Below are positions 17,168 to 26,817 of a stretch of 64,000 nucleotides of DNA, piece after piece. The DNA is from Rhizobium esperanzae (GTDB lineage Bacteria > Pseudomonadota > Alphaproteobacteria > Rhizobiales > Rhizobiaceae). The position numbers and the translations under genes were made by a program. The notes beneath the pieces were generated by a model, which saw only the letters and a list, made by a program, of their open reading frames with translations, had not been told where the DNA came from and did no database searches. The stretch spans positions 124,001 through 188,000 of the forward strand of contig NZ_JACIFY010000007.1 in assembly GCF_014197615.1 (NCBI RefSeq). The letters run 5' to 3'. Numbering within the stretch: the first letter of the stretch is position 1; each line of letters opens with the position of its first letter.

Positions 17168-19387
17168 CTAAGCTGCCGCTACAGTCCGATCGCGCTCCCT
17201 GAACTGGGGCGCTCGTGAAGATACCCTAAAGCGGCCAACGACTTCGCTTAGGAGACGCACCTCGTCCCACAAAGAGGCGCTCGCCGCAGTCATTTCTTCC
17301 ACCATCACGGTATTTGCCTGAGTGAAGTGCTCCATCTGGTTCAACGCAGCACTTATTCCTTTCAAGCCTGAAGACTGTTCTTGAGCGGATGTCGAGATTT
17401 GCTGAACGCTGGCGTTGATATCCAAGATCTGAGTGGTGATGCGCGCCAGCGCGTCTCCGGCGCCTGCCACCCGTTCGACACCCTCTTTGACCTCGACGGC
17501 GGAAGCACCGATCAGCGCTTTGATTTCCTTTGCGGCGATCGCTGAGCGCTGAGCAAGCTCGCGCACCTCCTGAGCGACCACGGCAAATCCTTTGCCGGCC
17601 TCACCGGCTCGAGCTGCCTCTACACCGGCGTTCAAAGCCAAAAGATTTGTCTGGAAGGCAATTTCATCGATTACACCAGTAATCCGGGTGATCTCCAGCG
17701 ATGAGCGGCTGATATTTTCCATAGACGAGATCGCTTGCCCTACGATCTCACCAGTGTTTTTGGCATTTTCGGTTGCGGCTCGGACACTTGTTGACGCGGA
17801 GCGTGCGTTGGTTGCGCTTGCCTGAACTTGCTCTGTCAGTTCCGTCATTCCCGCGGCGGTTTCCTCAAGTCCTGAGGCTTGCATTTCGGTTCGGCGAGAA
17901 AGATTGTCGGAGCTGCTGCTGATCGTGTCGACGCCAGCGCTGATCTGGCACACGCTATTATTTACGGTTGCGATCGTTTGCTCCAGACTTTCCAGCGCGG
18001 CATTGAAATCGAGCTGCAATTTACGGTATTCCCCGGGAAACTCCTCGGTGATCCGGCAAGTCAGGTTGCCGGCCGACAGATCGCCAAGAGCTCGGCCAAC
18101 CGTGCCGACGATCCTGCGCTGCAGGTTTAGTGCATCGATGCGCGCCGCCTCGGCGTCGGACCGTTCTTTTGCTGCGATTTGGCGCGTAGCTTCTGACTCG
18201 GCCTCAGTGGTCTTGGCATTGATCAGAGCTTTTCGAAGTTTCGCGAGCGCCGTCGCAGCTCCACCAATCTCGTCAGACCGTGATTGATCACTTGGCGATG
18301 CACTGAAATCTTCAATGGCCAGTCTCTCGATTGTGCCCATCAAGCGGCCAAGCGGACGCTGAATCATTGCTCTAATCGTAAGATAAAGAGTTCCGGCGAT
18401 GGCCATCAACACGACTATGCCGGCGCCTACCAGCAGCGTGATTTGCTGACGCGCTGCTGAAGTTATCACTGTGGTGGGAACGTCGACGCACACCATCCAA
18501 CTGGTATTGAGGCCTGGAACATGAAAAGGAAACAAGATGCGGCTGTACGATGTTTCGTCAAGTTCAACGTTCGCCACTACGACGAGTTCTTGATTAGACA
18601 ACGCCTGTTGTACGTCTTCCGAACCGGGACCATCGTAAGCTTTGGTAATGAGATCGGGATTCGGGGCAACGATCCATTTCCCTGACTGAGAAATCAATCG
18701 AACGCGGCCAGAACCAAACGGCCGCAAGTCGGAGAGCTTTTTCGACAGCGCCGTAAGGTCGATGTCCGTGCCGATAACACCGATCAACTTACCTGAAGAC
18801 AGGACCGGATAAGAGATGCTGGCAAGCAAGAAGGAGCCATTCTTGTCGGTCCACACATATGGTTCCGTTAGATATCCTTTGCGCGATTTTGCTGCCACCC
18901 GATAATATTCGCCGGTGTAGTCGAGTGAGACCGGCGCCATCGATAGGCTATCTCCGCTTCGGGTCCAGGTTGGCGAAAACGCACCATCTTCGGCAGTGCC
19001 AAGCTTGGCGTCACCCTTATGCTCAGATGCCTTGCCGTCGAAGGCATTCGGCTCTTCCATGAACCAACTGCTCAGTACTATTTTTGATCGCGCGTTCGCA
19101 CGAAGTATGTCGATCACCGCCGATCGATCCAGATAGTCCTTTTCTCGTCCTTGACCGATGACTTCGGCCATCGTGGCGGTGGGCGCCGCAAGCTGTCCGA
19201 GCTCGGCTGATATCTCATTTGCGACTTTGGAAGCTTCAAGCCTCGCCTGCTGAACCGTTAGTTCCGCAATGCGGTTGCCGGTTGCGTAGACCAGCAGCGT
19301 ATTTGCAAGCACGAGAACCACCGTGATCGAAATGACGGTGACCCCAATGACCTTGAAGATAAGTGATTTCCTCGCGCTCTGTTTCAT
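17168..19387 (-). CDS. Methyl-accepting chemotaxis protein with dCache sensor
   Basis: Inner-membrane chemoreceptor of 739 residues. TM1 is about residues 9-34 ([20 protein letters not shown]), the periplasmic dCache-type sensor about 35-310, TM2 about 311-335 ([19 protein letters not shown]), then HAMP segments and the cytoplasmic signalling helix pair. The tip that contacts CheA/CheW is [15 protein letters not shown] near residue 600. The C-terminus ends in RTVAAA, without a CheR-tethering pentapeptide. The ATG at 19387 has AGGGGAG upstream and is preferred to one 12 codons earlier. Two operator-like repeats upstream match sites of the TetR-regulated catabolic island, so its ligand may be that island's substrate. 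Confidence 0.9.
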   Translation of the reverse strand: MKQSARKSLIFKVIGVTVISITVVLVLANTLLVYATGNRIAELTVQQARLEASKVANEISAELGQLAAPTATMAEVIGQGREKDYLDRSAVIDILRANARSKIVLSSWFMEEPNAFDGKASEHKGDAKLGTAEDGAFSPTWTRSGDSLSMAPVSLDYTGEYYRVAAKSRKGYLTEPYVWTDKNGSFLLASISYPVLSSGKLIGVIGTDIDLTALSKKLSDLRPFGSGRVRLISQSGKWIVAPNPDLITKAYDGPGSEDVQQALSNQELVVVANVELDETSYSRILFPFHVPGLNTSWMVCVDVPTTVITSAARQQITLLVGAGIVVLMAIAGTLYLTIRAMIQRPLGRLMGTIERLAIEDFSASPSDQSRSDEIGGAATALAKLRKALINAKTTEAESEATRQIAAKERSDAEAARIDALNLQRRIVGTVGRALGDLSAGNLTCRITEEFPGEYRKLQLDFNAALESLEQTIATVNNSVCQISAGVDTISSSSDNLSRRTEMQASGLEETAAGMTELTEQVQASATNARSASTSVRAATENAKNTGEIVGQAISSMENISRSSLEITRITGVIDEIAFQTNLLALNAGVEAARAGEAGKGFAVVAQEVRELAQRSAIAAKEIKALIGASAVEVKEGVERVAGAGDALARITTQILDINASVQQISTSAQEQSSGLKGISAALNQMEHFTQANTVMVEEMTAASASLWDEVRLLSEVVGRFRVSSRAPQFRERDRTVAAA

Positions 19388-19433
19388 GTCCGACTCCCCT
19401 GCGACACCACATCGTCGGATCATAACCCGACTA

Positions 19434-19455
19434 TATTAACGAACGATTGTTAATG
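19434..19455. promoter_or_regulatory. Island operator-like site in front of the chemoreceptor, copy 1
   Basis: TTAACGAACGATTGTTAA lies about 50 bases before the chemoreceptor start. GAACGATTGTTAAT matches GAACGATCATTAAT of the permease-operon site (32803-32816) at 12 of 14 bases. Confidence 0.5.
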
Positions 19456-19520
19456 TAAGCAATGACTGTGCGCACATTGGGGGGCAGCGGGCAATTTGGT
19501 CGCATCTTGGAAGCATTCTA

Positions 19521-19536
19521 TGAACAATCGTTCATG
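19521..19536. promoter_or_regulatory. Island operator-like site in front of the chemoreceptor, copy 2
   Basis: TGAACAATCGTTCATG has the same arms and 4-base centre as TGAACAGCTATTCATG at the tetR start (32987-33002). About 135 bases upstream of the chemoreceptor. Confidence 0.55.
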
Positions 19537-19608
19537 ATGTCCGATCAATGACTTGTGCGCTGGGTCATCTGCCTCGGGATAGCCAGGCTATCGCAGGATG
19601 ACGCGCCG

Positions 19609-20517
19609 TCAGAGAACCTTCGGTCTTCCGATGAGCTGTTCAACAAACCATTCGGCTGCGACGCGACTGGAGCGCTCGAAAAGGTCGGTGTATGGCGCGA
19701 AATGACCGCCAGCCAGAACCTCCAAAGCTTTTGGCTCCCCGGCCCGGTCAAACGCGTCCAATGCAAGGTCGGTTGGGGTGAGGTGGTCGTTTTCCGCAAC
19801 GATCATCAGCAGTGGCGTCGGGCTGATTAGTCTGACAAAAGCGCCGGGCTCGTTTGCCCTTGCCAATTCAAGACTCCGCAGCGTCACCTGGGGGTTCCAA
19901 TTTACCGCCATTGTCCGAGAACGGCTAAAATACTCGAAGCTGTCGGCCCCGGGTAAGGCGCACGGTCCTTCGGGATCGCTCGTCACGACGTCAACATATG
20001 CGCTCCCCTTACCAAGCACCCGAGCTATACGATCGTTCGAGAGACTTTTCCTCAGTTTCGCAGCTTGCGGGGATGTCGCGCGGCGAACGGCAACTTTTGA
20101 TCCACTGATTGTCGGAACCTGGGCGACCACTGCTCTTACACGCCGATCCTGAGCCGCGACCACCAGGACATGTCCGCCGCTGTAGCTCGTACCCCATAGG
20201 CCGACACGCTCTGGGTCTGGGCCGTCCAGAGTTTGGACAAAGGTTATGGCATCGCGATAGCCCCGCCGCTGTCGTTCCGGATCAACTTCGAATCGCGGTT
20301 CACCTTCGCTCTCGCCGAAGCATCCGTGATCATAAACCAGCGCTCCCAACCCATGTGCGGCAAATACCTCGGCGTATCTGTCGAGATATTGCTCTTTCAC
20401 GGCCGAAAACCCGTGACTCAAGATGACCGTCGGAAATGAGGAGGCGTCTTTCCTTGGCCTATAGAACCAGCCCCGTAGTCTGTCTCCCTCTGACCAGAAA
20501 GTCACGTCCTCACGCAT
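19609..20517 (-). CDS. Alpha/beta hydrolase, acyl-peptidase/dienelactone-hydrolase-like
   Basis: 302 residues. Nucleophile Ser in GTSYSGGH (about residue 117), acid Asp in AENDHLTP (about 247), His in LAGGHFAPY (about 275); oxyanion region LSHGFSAVKEQYL. The gene follows etfA on the same strand after about 50 bases, so it is probably the last gene of that unit. The family includes esterases and C-C hydrolases; nothing here fixes the substrate. A role in cleaving an ester or lactone intermediate of the island pathway is a guess from position. Confidence 0.8.
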   Translation of the reverse strand: MREDVTFWSEGDRLRGWFYRPRKDASSFPTVILSHGFSAVKEQYLDRYAEVFAAHGLGALVYDHGCFGESEGEPRFEVDPERQRRGYRDAITFVQTLDGPDPERVGLWGTSYSGGHVLVVAAQDRRVRAVVAQVPTISGSKVAVRRATSPQAAKLRKSLSNDRIARVLGKGSAYVDVVTSDPEGPCALPGADSFEYFSRSRTMAVNWNPQVTLRSLELARANEPGAFVRLISPTPLLMIVAENDHLTPTDLALDAFDRAGEPKALEVLAGGHFAPYTDLFERSSRVAAEWFVEQLIGRPKVL

Positions 20518-20567
20518 TCTTCACTCCTTTCATGCAGATCTTGGTCCGTCGGTTGGTCATCCGCAGG

Positions 20568-21500
20568 CTAAAGAGCACTCACGAGTTGCGGCAGAGCCTC
20601 GAAAATATCAGCGACGAGGCCGTAGTCGGCGACCTGGAAGATCGGCGCCTCCTCGTCCTTGTTGATGGCGACGATCACCTTCGAATCCTTCATGCCGGCC
20701 AGATGCTGGATGGCCCCGGAGATGCCGGCGGCGATGTAGAGATCAGGCGCCACCACCTTGCCGGTCTGGCCGACCTGCCAGTCGTTCGGGGCATAGCCGG
20801 CATCGACCGCGGCGCGCGATGCGCCGACGGCGGCGCCGAGCTTGTCGGCAACCGGCAGGATGACTTCCATGAACTTCTCGGCCGAACCCAAGGCGCGGCC
20901 GCCGGAGATGATGATCTTGGCCGAGGTCAGTTCCGGACGCTCGGAGGCCGACAGCGCGTTGGAGACAACCGCCGAAAGATCAGAAGAAAAGGCTGCCGTT
21001 GAGATCTCCTCAACGGCAGCAGTTTGGCCTTGGGAGGCCGGGGAAAAGGAAGCCGTGCGCACAGTGATGACGTTCTTGGCATCGGTCACCTGCACGGTCT
21101 GGATAGCATTGCCGGCATAGATCGGCCGCTTGAAGGTGTCGGGGCTGACAACCTCGATGATTTCCGAGACCTGGGCGACGTCGAGCAGGGCGGCCACCCG
21201 TGGCAACACGGTCTTGCCGACCGAGGTGGCGGCCGAGACGATCGTGTCATAGGAACCGGCGAGCGAGACGATCAGGTCGGCAAGCGGTTCGGCGAGATGG
21301 TTGGCAAGCGCGTCGCTTTCGGCGAGCAGCACCTTGGAGACGCCGGAGAGTTTGGCCGCCGCATCGGCCGCAGCCCTGGCGGCCTTGCCGGCAACCAGCA
21401 CATGCACGTCGGAGCCGATCTGGGAAGCTGCCATCAGCGCCTTGGCGGTTTGGTCGGAAAGGTGATGGCCGTCATGGTCGGCCAGAAGAAGAATGGTCAT
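20568..21500 (-). CDS. etfA: Electron transfer flavoprotein alpha subunit
   Basis: 310 residues. N-terminal alpha/beta domain ([10 protein letters not shown]) and the C-terminal FAD domain with [36 protein letters not shown] and [15 protein letters not shown]. Together with EtfB it takes electrons from acyl-CoA or N-methyl/amine flavodehydrogenases and delivers them to ETF-ubiquinone oxidoreductase. Located 24 bases after etfB. An extra etf pair inside a catabolic island implies a dedicated flavin dehydrogenase, yet no acyl-CoA dehydrogenase is in the window. Confidence 0.95.
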   Translation of the reverse strand: MTILLLADHDGHHLSDQTAKALMAASQIGSDVHVLVAGKAARAAADAAAKLSGVSKVLLAESDALANHLAEPLADLIVSLAGSYDTIVSAATSVGKTVLPRVAALLDVAQVSEIIEVVSPDTFKRPIYAGNAIQTVQVTDAKNVITVRTASFSPASQGQTAAVEEISTAAFSSDLSAVVSNALSASERPELTSAKIIISGGRALGSAEKFMEVILPVADKLGAAVGASRAAVDAGYAPNDWQVGQTGKVVAPDLYIAAGISGAIQHLAGMKDSKVIVAINKDEEAPIFQVADYGLVADIFEALPQLVSAL

Positions 21501-21524
21501 GATCGTTGCTCCTGTTCTTGCCCG

Positions 21525-22274
21525 TTACAGCACGCCGGCTTCGTTCTTCAGCTTGTCGACAAGCTCAGTGACCGACTTGACCTTGACGCCGGCCTTGCGG
21601 CCGGACGGCTCCTCGGTCTTCAGCACCTTCAGCCGCGGCGTCGTGTCGACGCCGAAATCGGCAGGAGCTTGTCTGTCGAGCGGCTTCTTCTTCGCCTTCA
21701 TGATGTTCGGCAGCGAGGCATAACGCGGCTCGTTCAGTCTGAGATCGGTGGTGATGACCGCCGGCAGCTTGATCTCGATCGTCTGCAGGCCGCCATCGAC
21801 CTCGCGGGTGACCTGCGCCTTGCCGTCCCCAATCTCGATCTTCGAGGCGAAGGTTGCCTGGGCTGAGCCCAGCAGCGCCGCCAGCATCTGGCCGGTCTGG
21901 TTCGAATCGTCGTCGATCGCCTGCTTGCCGGTGATGATCAGGCCTGGCTGTTCGGCATCAGCCACCGCTTTCAGGATCTTGGCCACCGCCAGCGGCTCGA
22001 CCTGATCGTCGGTCTCGACCAGGATCGCCCGGTCGGCACCCATGGCAAGGGCCGTGCGCAGCGTCTCCTCGGCCTTGGCCGGGCCGATCGACACGACCAC
22101 CACTTCCTCGGCCTTGCCGGCCTCCTTCAATCTCAGCGCCTCTTCCACCGAGATCTCGTCGAACGGGTTCATCGACATCTTCACATTGGCAAGCTCGACA
22201 CCCGATCCATCCGCCTTCACCCGGATCTTCACGTTGTAGTCGACGACCCGTTTCACTGTGACGAGAACTTTCAC
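21525..22274 (-). CDS. etfB: Electron transfer flavoprotein beta subunit
   Basis: 249 residues starting [17 protein letters not shown]/nucleotide-binding features are [13 protein letters not shown] and [21 protein letters not shown]; the recognition-loop region [16 protein letters not shown] contacts partner dehydrogenases. Forms the EtfAB dimer with the next gene. About 100 bases separate it from the upstream frameshifted SDR gene, so it may have its own promoter or belong to the same long transcript. Confidence 0.95.
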   Translation of the reverse strand: MKVLVTVKRVVDYNVKIRVKADGSGVELANVKMSMNPFDEISVEEALRLKEAGKAEEVVVVSIGPAKAEETLRTALAMGADRAILVETDDQVEPLAVAKILKAVADAEQPGLIITGKQAIDDDSNQTGQMLAALLGSAQATFASKIEIGDGKAQVTREVDGGLQTIEIKLPAVITTDLRLNEPRYASLPNIMKAKKKPLDRQAPADFGVDTTPRLKVLKTEEPSGRKAGVKVKSVTELVDKLKNEAGVL

Positions 22275-22373
22275 CTTCGCAGTCTCCGTTTAAATTATTT
22301 GGGAAATGGTGCGCGACGAGCCAGCTGCCTAGCACCTAGGATATGCAACGCGGTTGCAGCCCTCAACCGGCGC

Positions 22374-23146
22374 TCAAATATCCAGCTGTGGAGCCTCCAT
22401 CCAGCGCAATGACGGCCCGTTCAGATAGGCTCCAGCTGTCGATGCAATGAATGCTGCCAATTCGGCAACATCCTCCGGGCGCGCAATCGTCCAAGCGGAA
22501 CGCTCCTTTCGTAAAAGCCACGGTCGAGCGGGTTGTAAGCAAACAGCTGCTCCAGCATCGGAGTTTGGACGAAGCCCGGGCAGATAGCGTTGCACCGGAC
22601 ACCCTGCGGCCCATGGTCCAATGCCATCGACCTGATCAAGCCCAGCACGCCGTGCTTGCTTGCGCAATATGCGGCATAGCTCGACGCGCCTTGCGTACCG
22701 GCGTCGGATGCAATCGCGGTAAAGCTTCCTTTCCGTCTCACAAGAAAGGGCATTGTTTGCTTGGCCAGCAAGAAAGTACCCTTGAGATTGACGTTTATTA
22801 CCAGGTCAAAGGTCGCCTCATCCATTTCGGTGACGGTTCCGACCCGCGCCACACCGGCACAATGAACGACGTGGTCGACGCCCCCGAGGCGACCAATCTC
22901 GGCAAAGATCTCTCCAAGCTTTGCGCCGTCGGAGACATCCGCCTGGAAAGCCTTCACCGTTCCGCCGCTGCCATCCGCGTCTGACAACAGGTTTCGAAGG
23001 CCGTCGACGTTCCGGTCGAGCATGAAAACGTTCAACCCTCGTTCCCAACACCGCCGCGCCACGGCAGCACCAATGCCCGACGCGGCACCAGTGACGAGAG
23101 CGGTTTCGCGTGGTGCTGGAGCTTTCACGTTCTGGCCCTCGCTCAT
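22374..23146 (-). pseudogene. Short-chain dehydrogenase/reductase, frameshifted near the 3' end
   Basis: NAD(P)-dependent SDR. Cofactor motif TGAASGIGAAVA, NAG-type motif HCAGVARVG, active-site Ser in AIASDAG and YAAYCASK. The frame is normal to SVPLGR near 22497, then shifts: homology continues one base over as ARPEDVAELAAFIASTAGAYLNG to the stop at 22374. One base seems to be missing in GGACGATTGCGCGC. The ATG at 23146 overlaps the previous gene's stop (ATGA), so it was part of the operon. Either recently inactivated or a sequencing error. Confidence 0.75.
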
Positions 23147-23976
23147 GCCGGGGAACCGTCTGCGGTGGACAGCCATCTGGGTTCACCCGGCGTGGAACGA
23201 TCCTGGCGAACCCATTGCGGTTGGCCATAAATGGATTGCCCGCCGTCGACGAGCAGCGATGCCCCCGTTATGAAACCAGCTGCTGGACTCGCCAGAAACG
23301 CGACTGCCTCAGCAATGTCCTCCGGTTTGCCCAGGCGCCCTGCCGGTGTCTCTTGTAACAGCGCATCCCGGCAGCCGGGAACATCAAGCATTGGCCGGGT
23401 CATCGCGGTTTCCACGACGCCCGGAAGGACGGAGTTGGTCCTGATACGGTAGATTCCCAGCTCCGCTGCCATGGTCCTGGTCAACATCAGCAGCGCAGCC
23501 TTTGTCGCGCTATATGCGCCGGTTTGGTCCGCGTGGAACAGAGCAAGGCAGGACGAGATCAAGGTTATGCTTCCTCCCTTGCCCCCCGCGACCATGTTGC
23601 GTGCGACGGACTGGCAGAGATGAAACGTGCCGTTGAGATTGATGTCGACATGGAGATCCCAAACCTTTCTGGAAGTTTCGAGGAAACCCCCAAATCTCGC
23701 GAAGCCGGCATTTGCGACAAAAGTTCCGATCGCGCCGAAGCGATCGCCGATCTCAGAAACGGCTTTTTCGAGCGCGTCCGGATCCGTCTGATCGGCAGCC
23801 AAGGAAAATACCCTTGCGGCGCCGGCTCGAAGCAACTTCTCCTCGATTGGACCAAATTCGGCGACATCACGATCAAGCAAGACGATATCATGCCCGTCGC
23901 GAGCAAATCGGCTGGCCAGCGCCCGCCCCATCTCGCCGCCGGCACCGCTGATCACCACGCAGGAATTGTCGTTCAT
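23143..23976 (-). CDS. Short-chain dehydrogenase/reductase
   Basis: 277 residues, intact SDR: SGAGGEMGRALA cofactor loop, Asp in LLDRD favouring NAD+, VANAGFARFGG, Ser in LISSCLAL, YSATK catalytic Tyr-Lys, and GRLGKPEDIAEAVAFLAS. It likely oxidises a secondary or primary alcohol of a pathway intermediate. Start and stop both overlap neighbours by ATGA (SurE before, the frameshifted SDR after). The C-terminal tail past DGGQSIYG is about 30 residues longer than usual. Confidence 0.88.
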   Translation of the reverse strand: MNDNSCVVISGAGGEMGRALASRFARDGHDIVLLDRDVAEFGPIEEKLLRAGAARVFSLAADQTDPDALEKAVSEIGDRFGAIGTFVANAGFARFGGFLETSRKVWDLHVDINLNGTFHLCQSVARNMVAGGKGGSITLISSCLALFHADQTGAYSATKAALLMLTRTMAAELGIYRIRTNSVLPGVVETAMTRPMLDVPGCRDALLQETPAGRLGKPEDIAEAVAFLASPAAGFITGASLLVDGGQSIYGQPQWVRQDRSTPGEPRWLSTADGSPA

Positions 23977-24827
23977 GATCCCAGCTCCTTTCCCGATTGC
24001 TCGGAAGCGAGCGCTTCATTGAGCTCGGCAACAGCGGAGCGCGTCCATCTGGCGAACCCGCGTCGCGCGCCTGGCAAGGTCCATTCGAAGTTGAGGGGCG
24101 TGAGCGCCGCATGGCCCTGTGACAGCACCCAGGAATCGGATCCTGGTCGATGCTCAAAAATCGGATCGCGTTCAGGATGCGTGTCGAAAAGCAGCCATCC
24201 GGGACCGTTCTCTGTCTCGATCGAGTGGATGCGAGACGGATCCCAGACGCGGCGATCGAGACTTGCGATCTTGATCTCGCCCGCGGGCAGGGCGGGTGCA
24301 TTGAAGTTCAAAACCGATCGGGGCGGAAGCTTTGACCGGTCCCGGATCATCAGCCTGGTAAGCTCCGCCATTATCTGGGCGCCGCAGCTGAAATCGTAGT
24401 CGGTCAGATCGACCAGCCGGAAACGGCCGTCCCGGGACTGCTGGGATGCGGCAAGTGCTGGAAAGCCCAACAAAGCGCCTTCGATTGCAGATCCGAGCGT
24501 GCTGGAATAGGTGGCGTCATCGCCGAGGTTCGCACCTTCGTTGATGCCGGACACAACGGCGTCGACTTCCGAAGCAAGGCCGGAAAGAACGGCGACGCGA
24601 ACGCAATCGGTTGGGGTACCATTGGTGACATAAATCGGATTGACGTCGTCACCGCCGGCCTTGGTCATCGTAATCGCCTTGCGAAACGAGGCGGATCTCG
24701 ATGTACCGCTGCGCGGCCCGTCGGGCGCAACCGTCAGCACCTGAAGGCCGCAGGCGATCAGCGCGTCGCGTGCCGCTGCAACTCCGGGGGATTGGTAACC
24801 ATCGTCATTTGTAAGCAGGACTTTCAC
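23973..24827 (-). CDS. SurE-family 5'/3'-nucleotidase (phosphatase)
   Basis: Metal-dependent acid phosphatase fold. Metal site LLTNDDGYQSPG at residue 4, Ser in APDGPRSGTSRS, NGTPTDCV and SGINEGANLGDD are the SurE signatures. 284 residues. Ordinary surE lies between pcm and nlpD-type genes; here it is buried in a catabolic operon together with an APH-type kinase, which suggests it removes a phosphate from a pathway metabolite rather than from nucleotides. That change of role is an inference. Overlaps the next gene by ATGA. Confidence 0.88.
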   Translation of the reverse strand: MKVLLTNDDGYQSPGVAAARDALIACGLQVLTVAPDGPRSGTSRSASFRKAITMTKAGGDDVNPIYVTNGTPTDCVRVAVLSGLASEVDAVVSGINEGANLGDDATYSSTLGSAIEGALLGFPALAASQQSRDGRFRLVDLTDYDFSCGAQIMAELTRLMIRDRSKLPPRSVLNFNAPALPAGEIKIASLDRRVWDPSRIHSIETENGPGWLLFDTHPERDPIFEHRPGSDSWVLSQGHAALTPLNFEWTLPGARRGFARWTRSAVAELNEALASEQSGKELGS

Positions 24828-24855
24828 GTCGGCGCCTTTCCTGGAATGATCTGTT

Positions 24856-26010
24856 TCAAGCCGCCCGCGATAGCCTATCGGGCAGAAGCTTCACGGCATT
24901 GGGAACGCTGGCCGGCTTGCCGAGTATCGCCCACTCGGCAGCAAGGGCTCCTGTCAGCGCACCGCTCGTTACTCCCGTGCCACCCATGCCGGCGACGGCG
25001 ATGACGGAGGGATCAGCGGCGTAGGGGCCGATTTGGAACTCCCCGTCGGCGCTCAATGGATAGAGCCCATGCCAGCCGTTTCTGAAGCCAAGGTCGTCGA
25101 TCTGCAGCCGATCGCTGACGAGTTGCGCTACCTCGAGAAAATAGTCGTCGCCATCCGGCGGGCTATAGGAGTCGGGATTGCTGACTTCATGGCCTTCGAC
25201 AGAATAGTAGGTGTGAAGCCCGGCAATCAGCGAATCCTCGCCGTCTTGCCTGAAATAGATACCGGCGCCGTTCTGGCCAGGCATATAGAAGTTGCACATT
25301 GGCACAACGTAATCGAGCTTGCGCGGCAGCTTGACGATGATCACCTCGTGCACTTCTGGTTTGATAGGTGCTGCATGTCCCAGCAAATTGCCAACTTGCC
25401 CCGCCCAGGCCCCTGCGGCGTTGATCACCACGTCGCATTCGATCTTTCCGCGCGTGGTTGACAGTACATGCGTCGATCCACGCTTTTCGTAGGCAAGCAC
25501 CTCTGCATTGTTCATTACCTTCGCGCCGAGATCGCGTGCTTCATCGATCAGCGCGGAGCAAAGGAGGTGTCCGTCGAGATGACCGTCGTTGACGCCGTAC
25601 AGGCCGGCGACGACATCGTCGCAGCGCAGGTCGGGAACGAGAGCCTGCAGCTCCTTTTGTGACAATATCCGCGTATCGTCCGCCCCGAAGCTCTTGATCG
25701 TTGCGAGTGCGGATTCCAGTTTGGGGATGTCCGCTTCCGTTGTTGCAATGCGGATATTGCCGATGCGGGCCAGCGGCAGACCGCGGTTGCGTTCCAGCTG
25801 GAACAGAATTTCCCGCGAACGGATGCGGATCTCGATCTGCAAGGGATCGAGCGTTTGTGTGTTATAAACCCCTGCCGAGCGGCCCGAAGATCCGGAGGCC
25901 GGCGTGCCCTTTTCCAGAACGACGACGTCCTTGGCATGAAGTTGCGTGGCTCTCAGCGCGGCACCGCAGCCTGCGACCCCCGCTCCGATAATGGCGATAC
26001 GTGGCGACAT
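24856..26010 (-). CDS. FAD-dependent oxidoreductase of the DAO/sarcosine-oxidase family
   Basis: 384 residues with the N-terminal dinucleotide motif GAGVAGCGAALRA and the acidic end of strand 2 in VVLEKG, SGRSAGVYN, and the C-terminal GMGGTGVTSGALTGALAAEW that closes the FAD site. Relatives oxidise D-amino acids, sarcosine, glycine betaine derivatives or similar amines to imines, releasing H2O2 or passing electrons on. Lies 12 bases after the SDR gene upstream and 28 before surE. It is the clearest hint that the island's substrate carries an amine. Confidence 0.85.
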   Translation of the reverse strand: MSPRIAIIGAGVAGCGAALRATQLHAKDVVVLEKGTPASGSSGRSAGVYNTQTLDPLQIEIRIRSREILFQLERNRGLPLARIGNIRIATTEADIPKLESALATIKSFGADDTRILSQKELQALVPDLRCDDVVAGLYGVNDGHLDGHLLCSALIDEARDLGAKVMNNAEVLAYEKRGSTHVLSTTRGKIECDVVINAAGAWAGQVGNLLGHAAPIKPEVHEVIIVKLPRKLDYVVPMCNFYMPGQNGAGIYFRQDGEDSLIAGLHTYYSVEGHEVSNPDSYSPPDGDDYFLEVAQLVSDRLQIDDLGFRNGWHGLYPLSADGEFQIGPYAADPSVIAVAGMGGTGVTSGALTGALAAEWAILGKPASVPNAVKLLPDRLSRAA

Positions 26011-26022
26011 CGTCGTCCTCCT

Positions 26023-26817
26023 TCAGAACAAGGGCCGGATGGTTTCGTAGACGTAGAGCGTCGCCAGCGTTCCGCAGTCGACCGGCAAGTCGATTCCGGT
26101 AATCGCGGAAGCCTTGTCAGAGACAAGAAAGACGACCGCGTTGGCGAGCTCAGGGATCTCGACAAGCCGCTTCATGGGCACGCGCTGAAAGTCGGTCATC
26201 ATGTGCTGAAGTGCCTTCTCAGACACGAATTCCTCGACCATTGGCGTGCGCGTCCAGCCCGGGCTGACTGAGTTCACCCGGATACTGTGTTGCGCGAGCT
26301 CGACCGCAGCGTTCTTCGTCAGACCGACAAGGCCCGCCTTCGCGGCGACATACGAACCCTGAGGACCGTCGTAGCCATTGGCGTCAATCGAGGCGATGTT
26401 GACCACGGAGCCGCCGCCTGTGCCGCGCATCCTGCGTGCGGCCCGCTGGGTCACCAGGAACGCTCCGGTCAGATCTGTGCCGATGGTCTTGTTCCAGCCC
26501 TCGAGCGAGATATCGAGGAAATCCGCTTCGTCAACGATGCCAGCATTGTTGACAATGATCTCCAGGCTACCATGTGCGGCCAGTACATCATCAAGCACGC
26601 GTTCGACTTCGTCGGGATTACTGACGCTTCCGATATGAACGGAAGCTCTCCCGCCGCCCGCCTGAATACGCGCGGCAACCTCCTCAAGCGGTGCCCGGCT
26701 TCGTCCCATGAGGGCCACCGTTGCACCGGCCTGAGCCAGGCCCTCCGCAATGCCGGCGCCAATTCCGCGGCCGCCACCGGTAACAAGGGCAACCTTTCCT
26801 TCAAGCTCTTGCATCAT
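26023..26817 (-). CDS. Short-chain dehydrogenase/reductase
   Basis: 264 residues. TGGGRGIGAGIA cofactor motif, Arg in LMGRSR (NADP preference possible), NNAGIVDEA, NIASIDA, YVAAK catalytic pair, SPGWTRTP. The end, LPVDCGTLATLYVYE, departs from the usual VDGG termination. Overlaps the saccharopine-dehydrogenase-like gene upstream by 4 bases, so coupled. Probably oxidises a hydroxy acid to the keto acid used further on; substrate unknown. Confidence 0.87.
   Translation of the reverse strand: MMQELEGKVALVTGGGRGIGAGIAEGLAQAGATVALMGRSRAPLEEVAARIQAGGGRASVHIGSVSNPDEVERVLDDVLAAHGSLEIIVNNAGIVDEADFLDISLEGWNKTIGTDLTGAFLVTQRAARRMRGTGGGSVVNIASIDANGYDGPQGSYVAAKAGLVGLTKNAAVELAQHSIRVNSVSPGWTRTPMVEEFVSEKALQHMMTDFQRVPMKRLVEIPELANAVVFLVSDKASAITGIDLPVDCGTLATLYVYETIRPLF

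Noticed and set aside
21024..21866. A 280-codon open frame antisense to etfA and etfB
   Set aside because: Crosses both etf genes and their gap with no ribosome site; the sense genes are certain.
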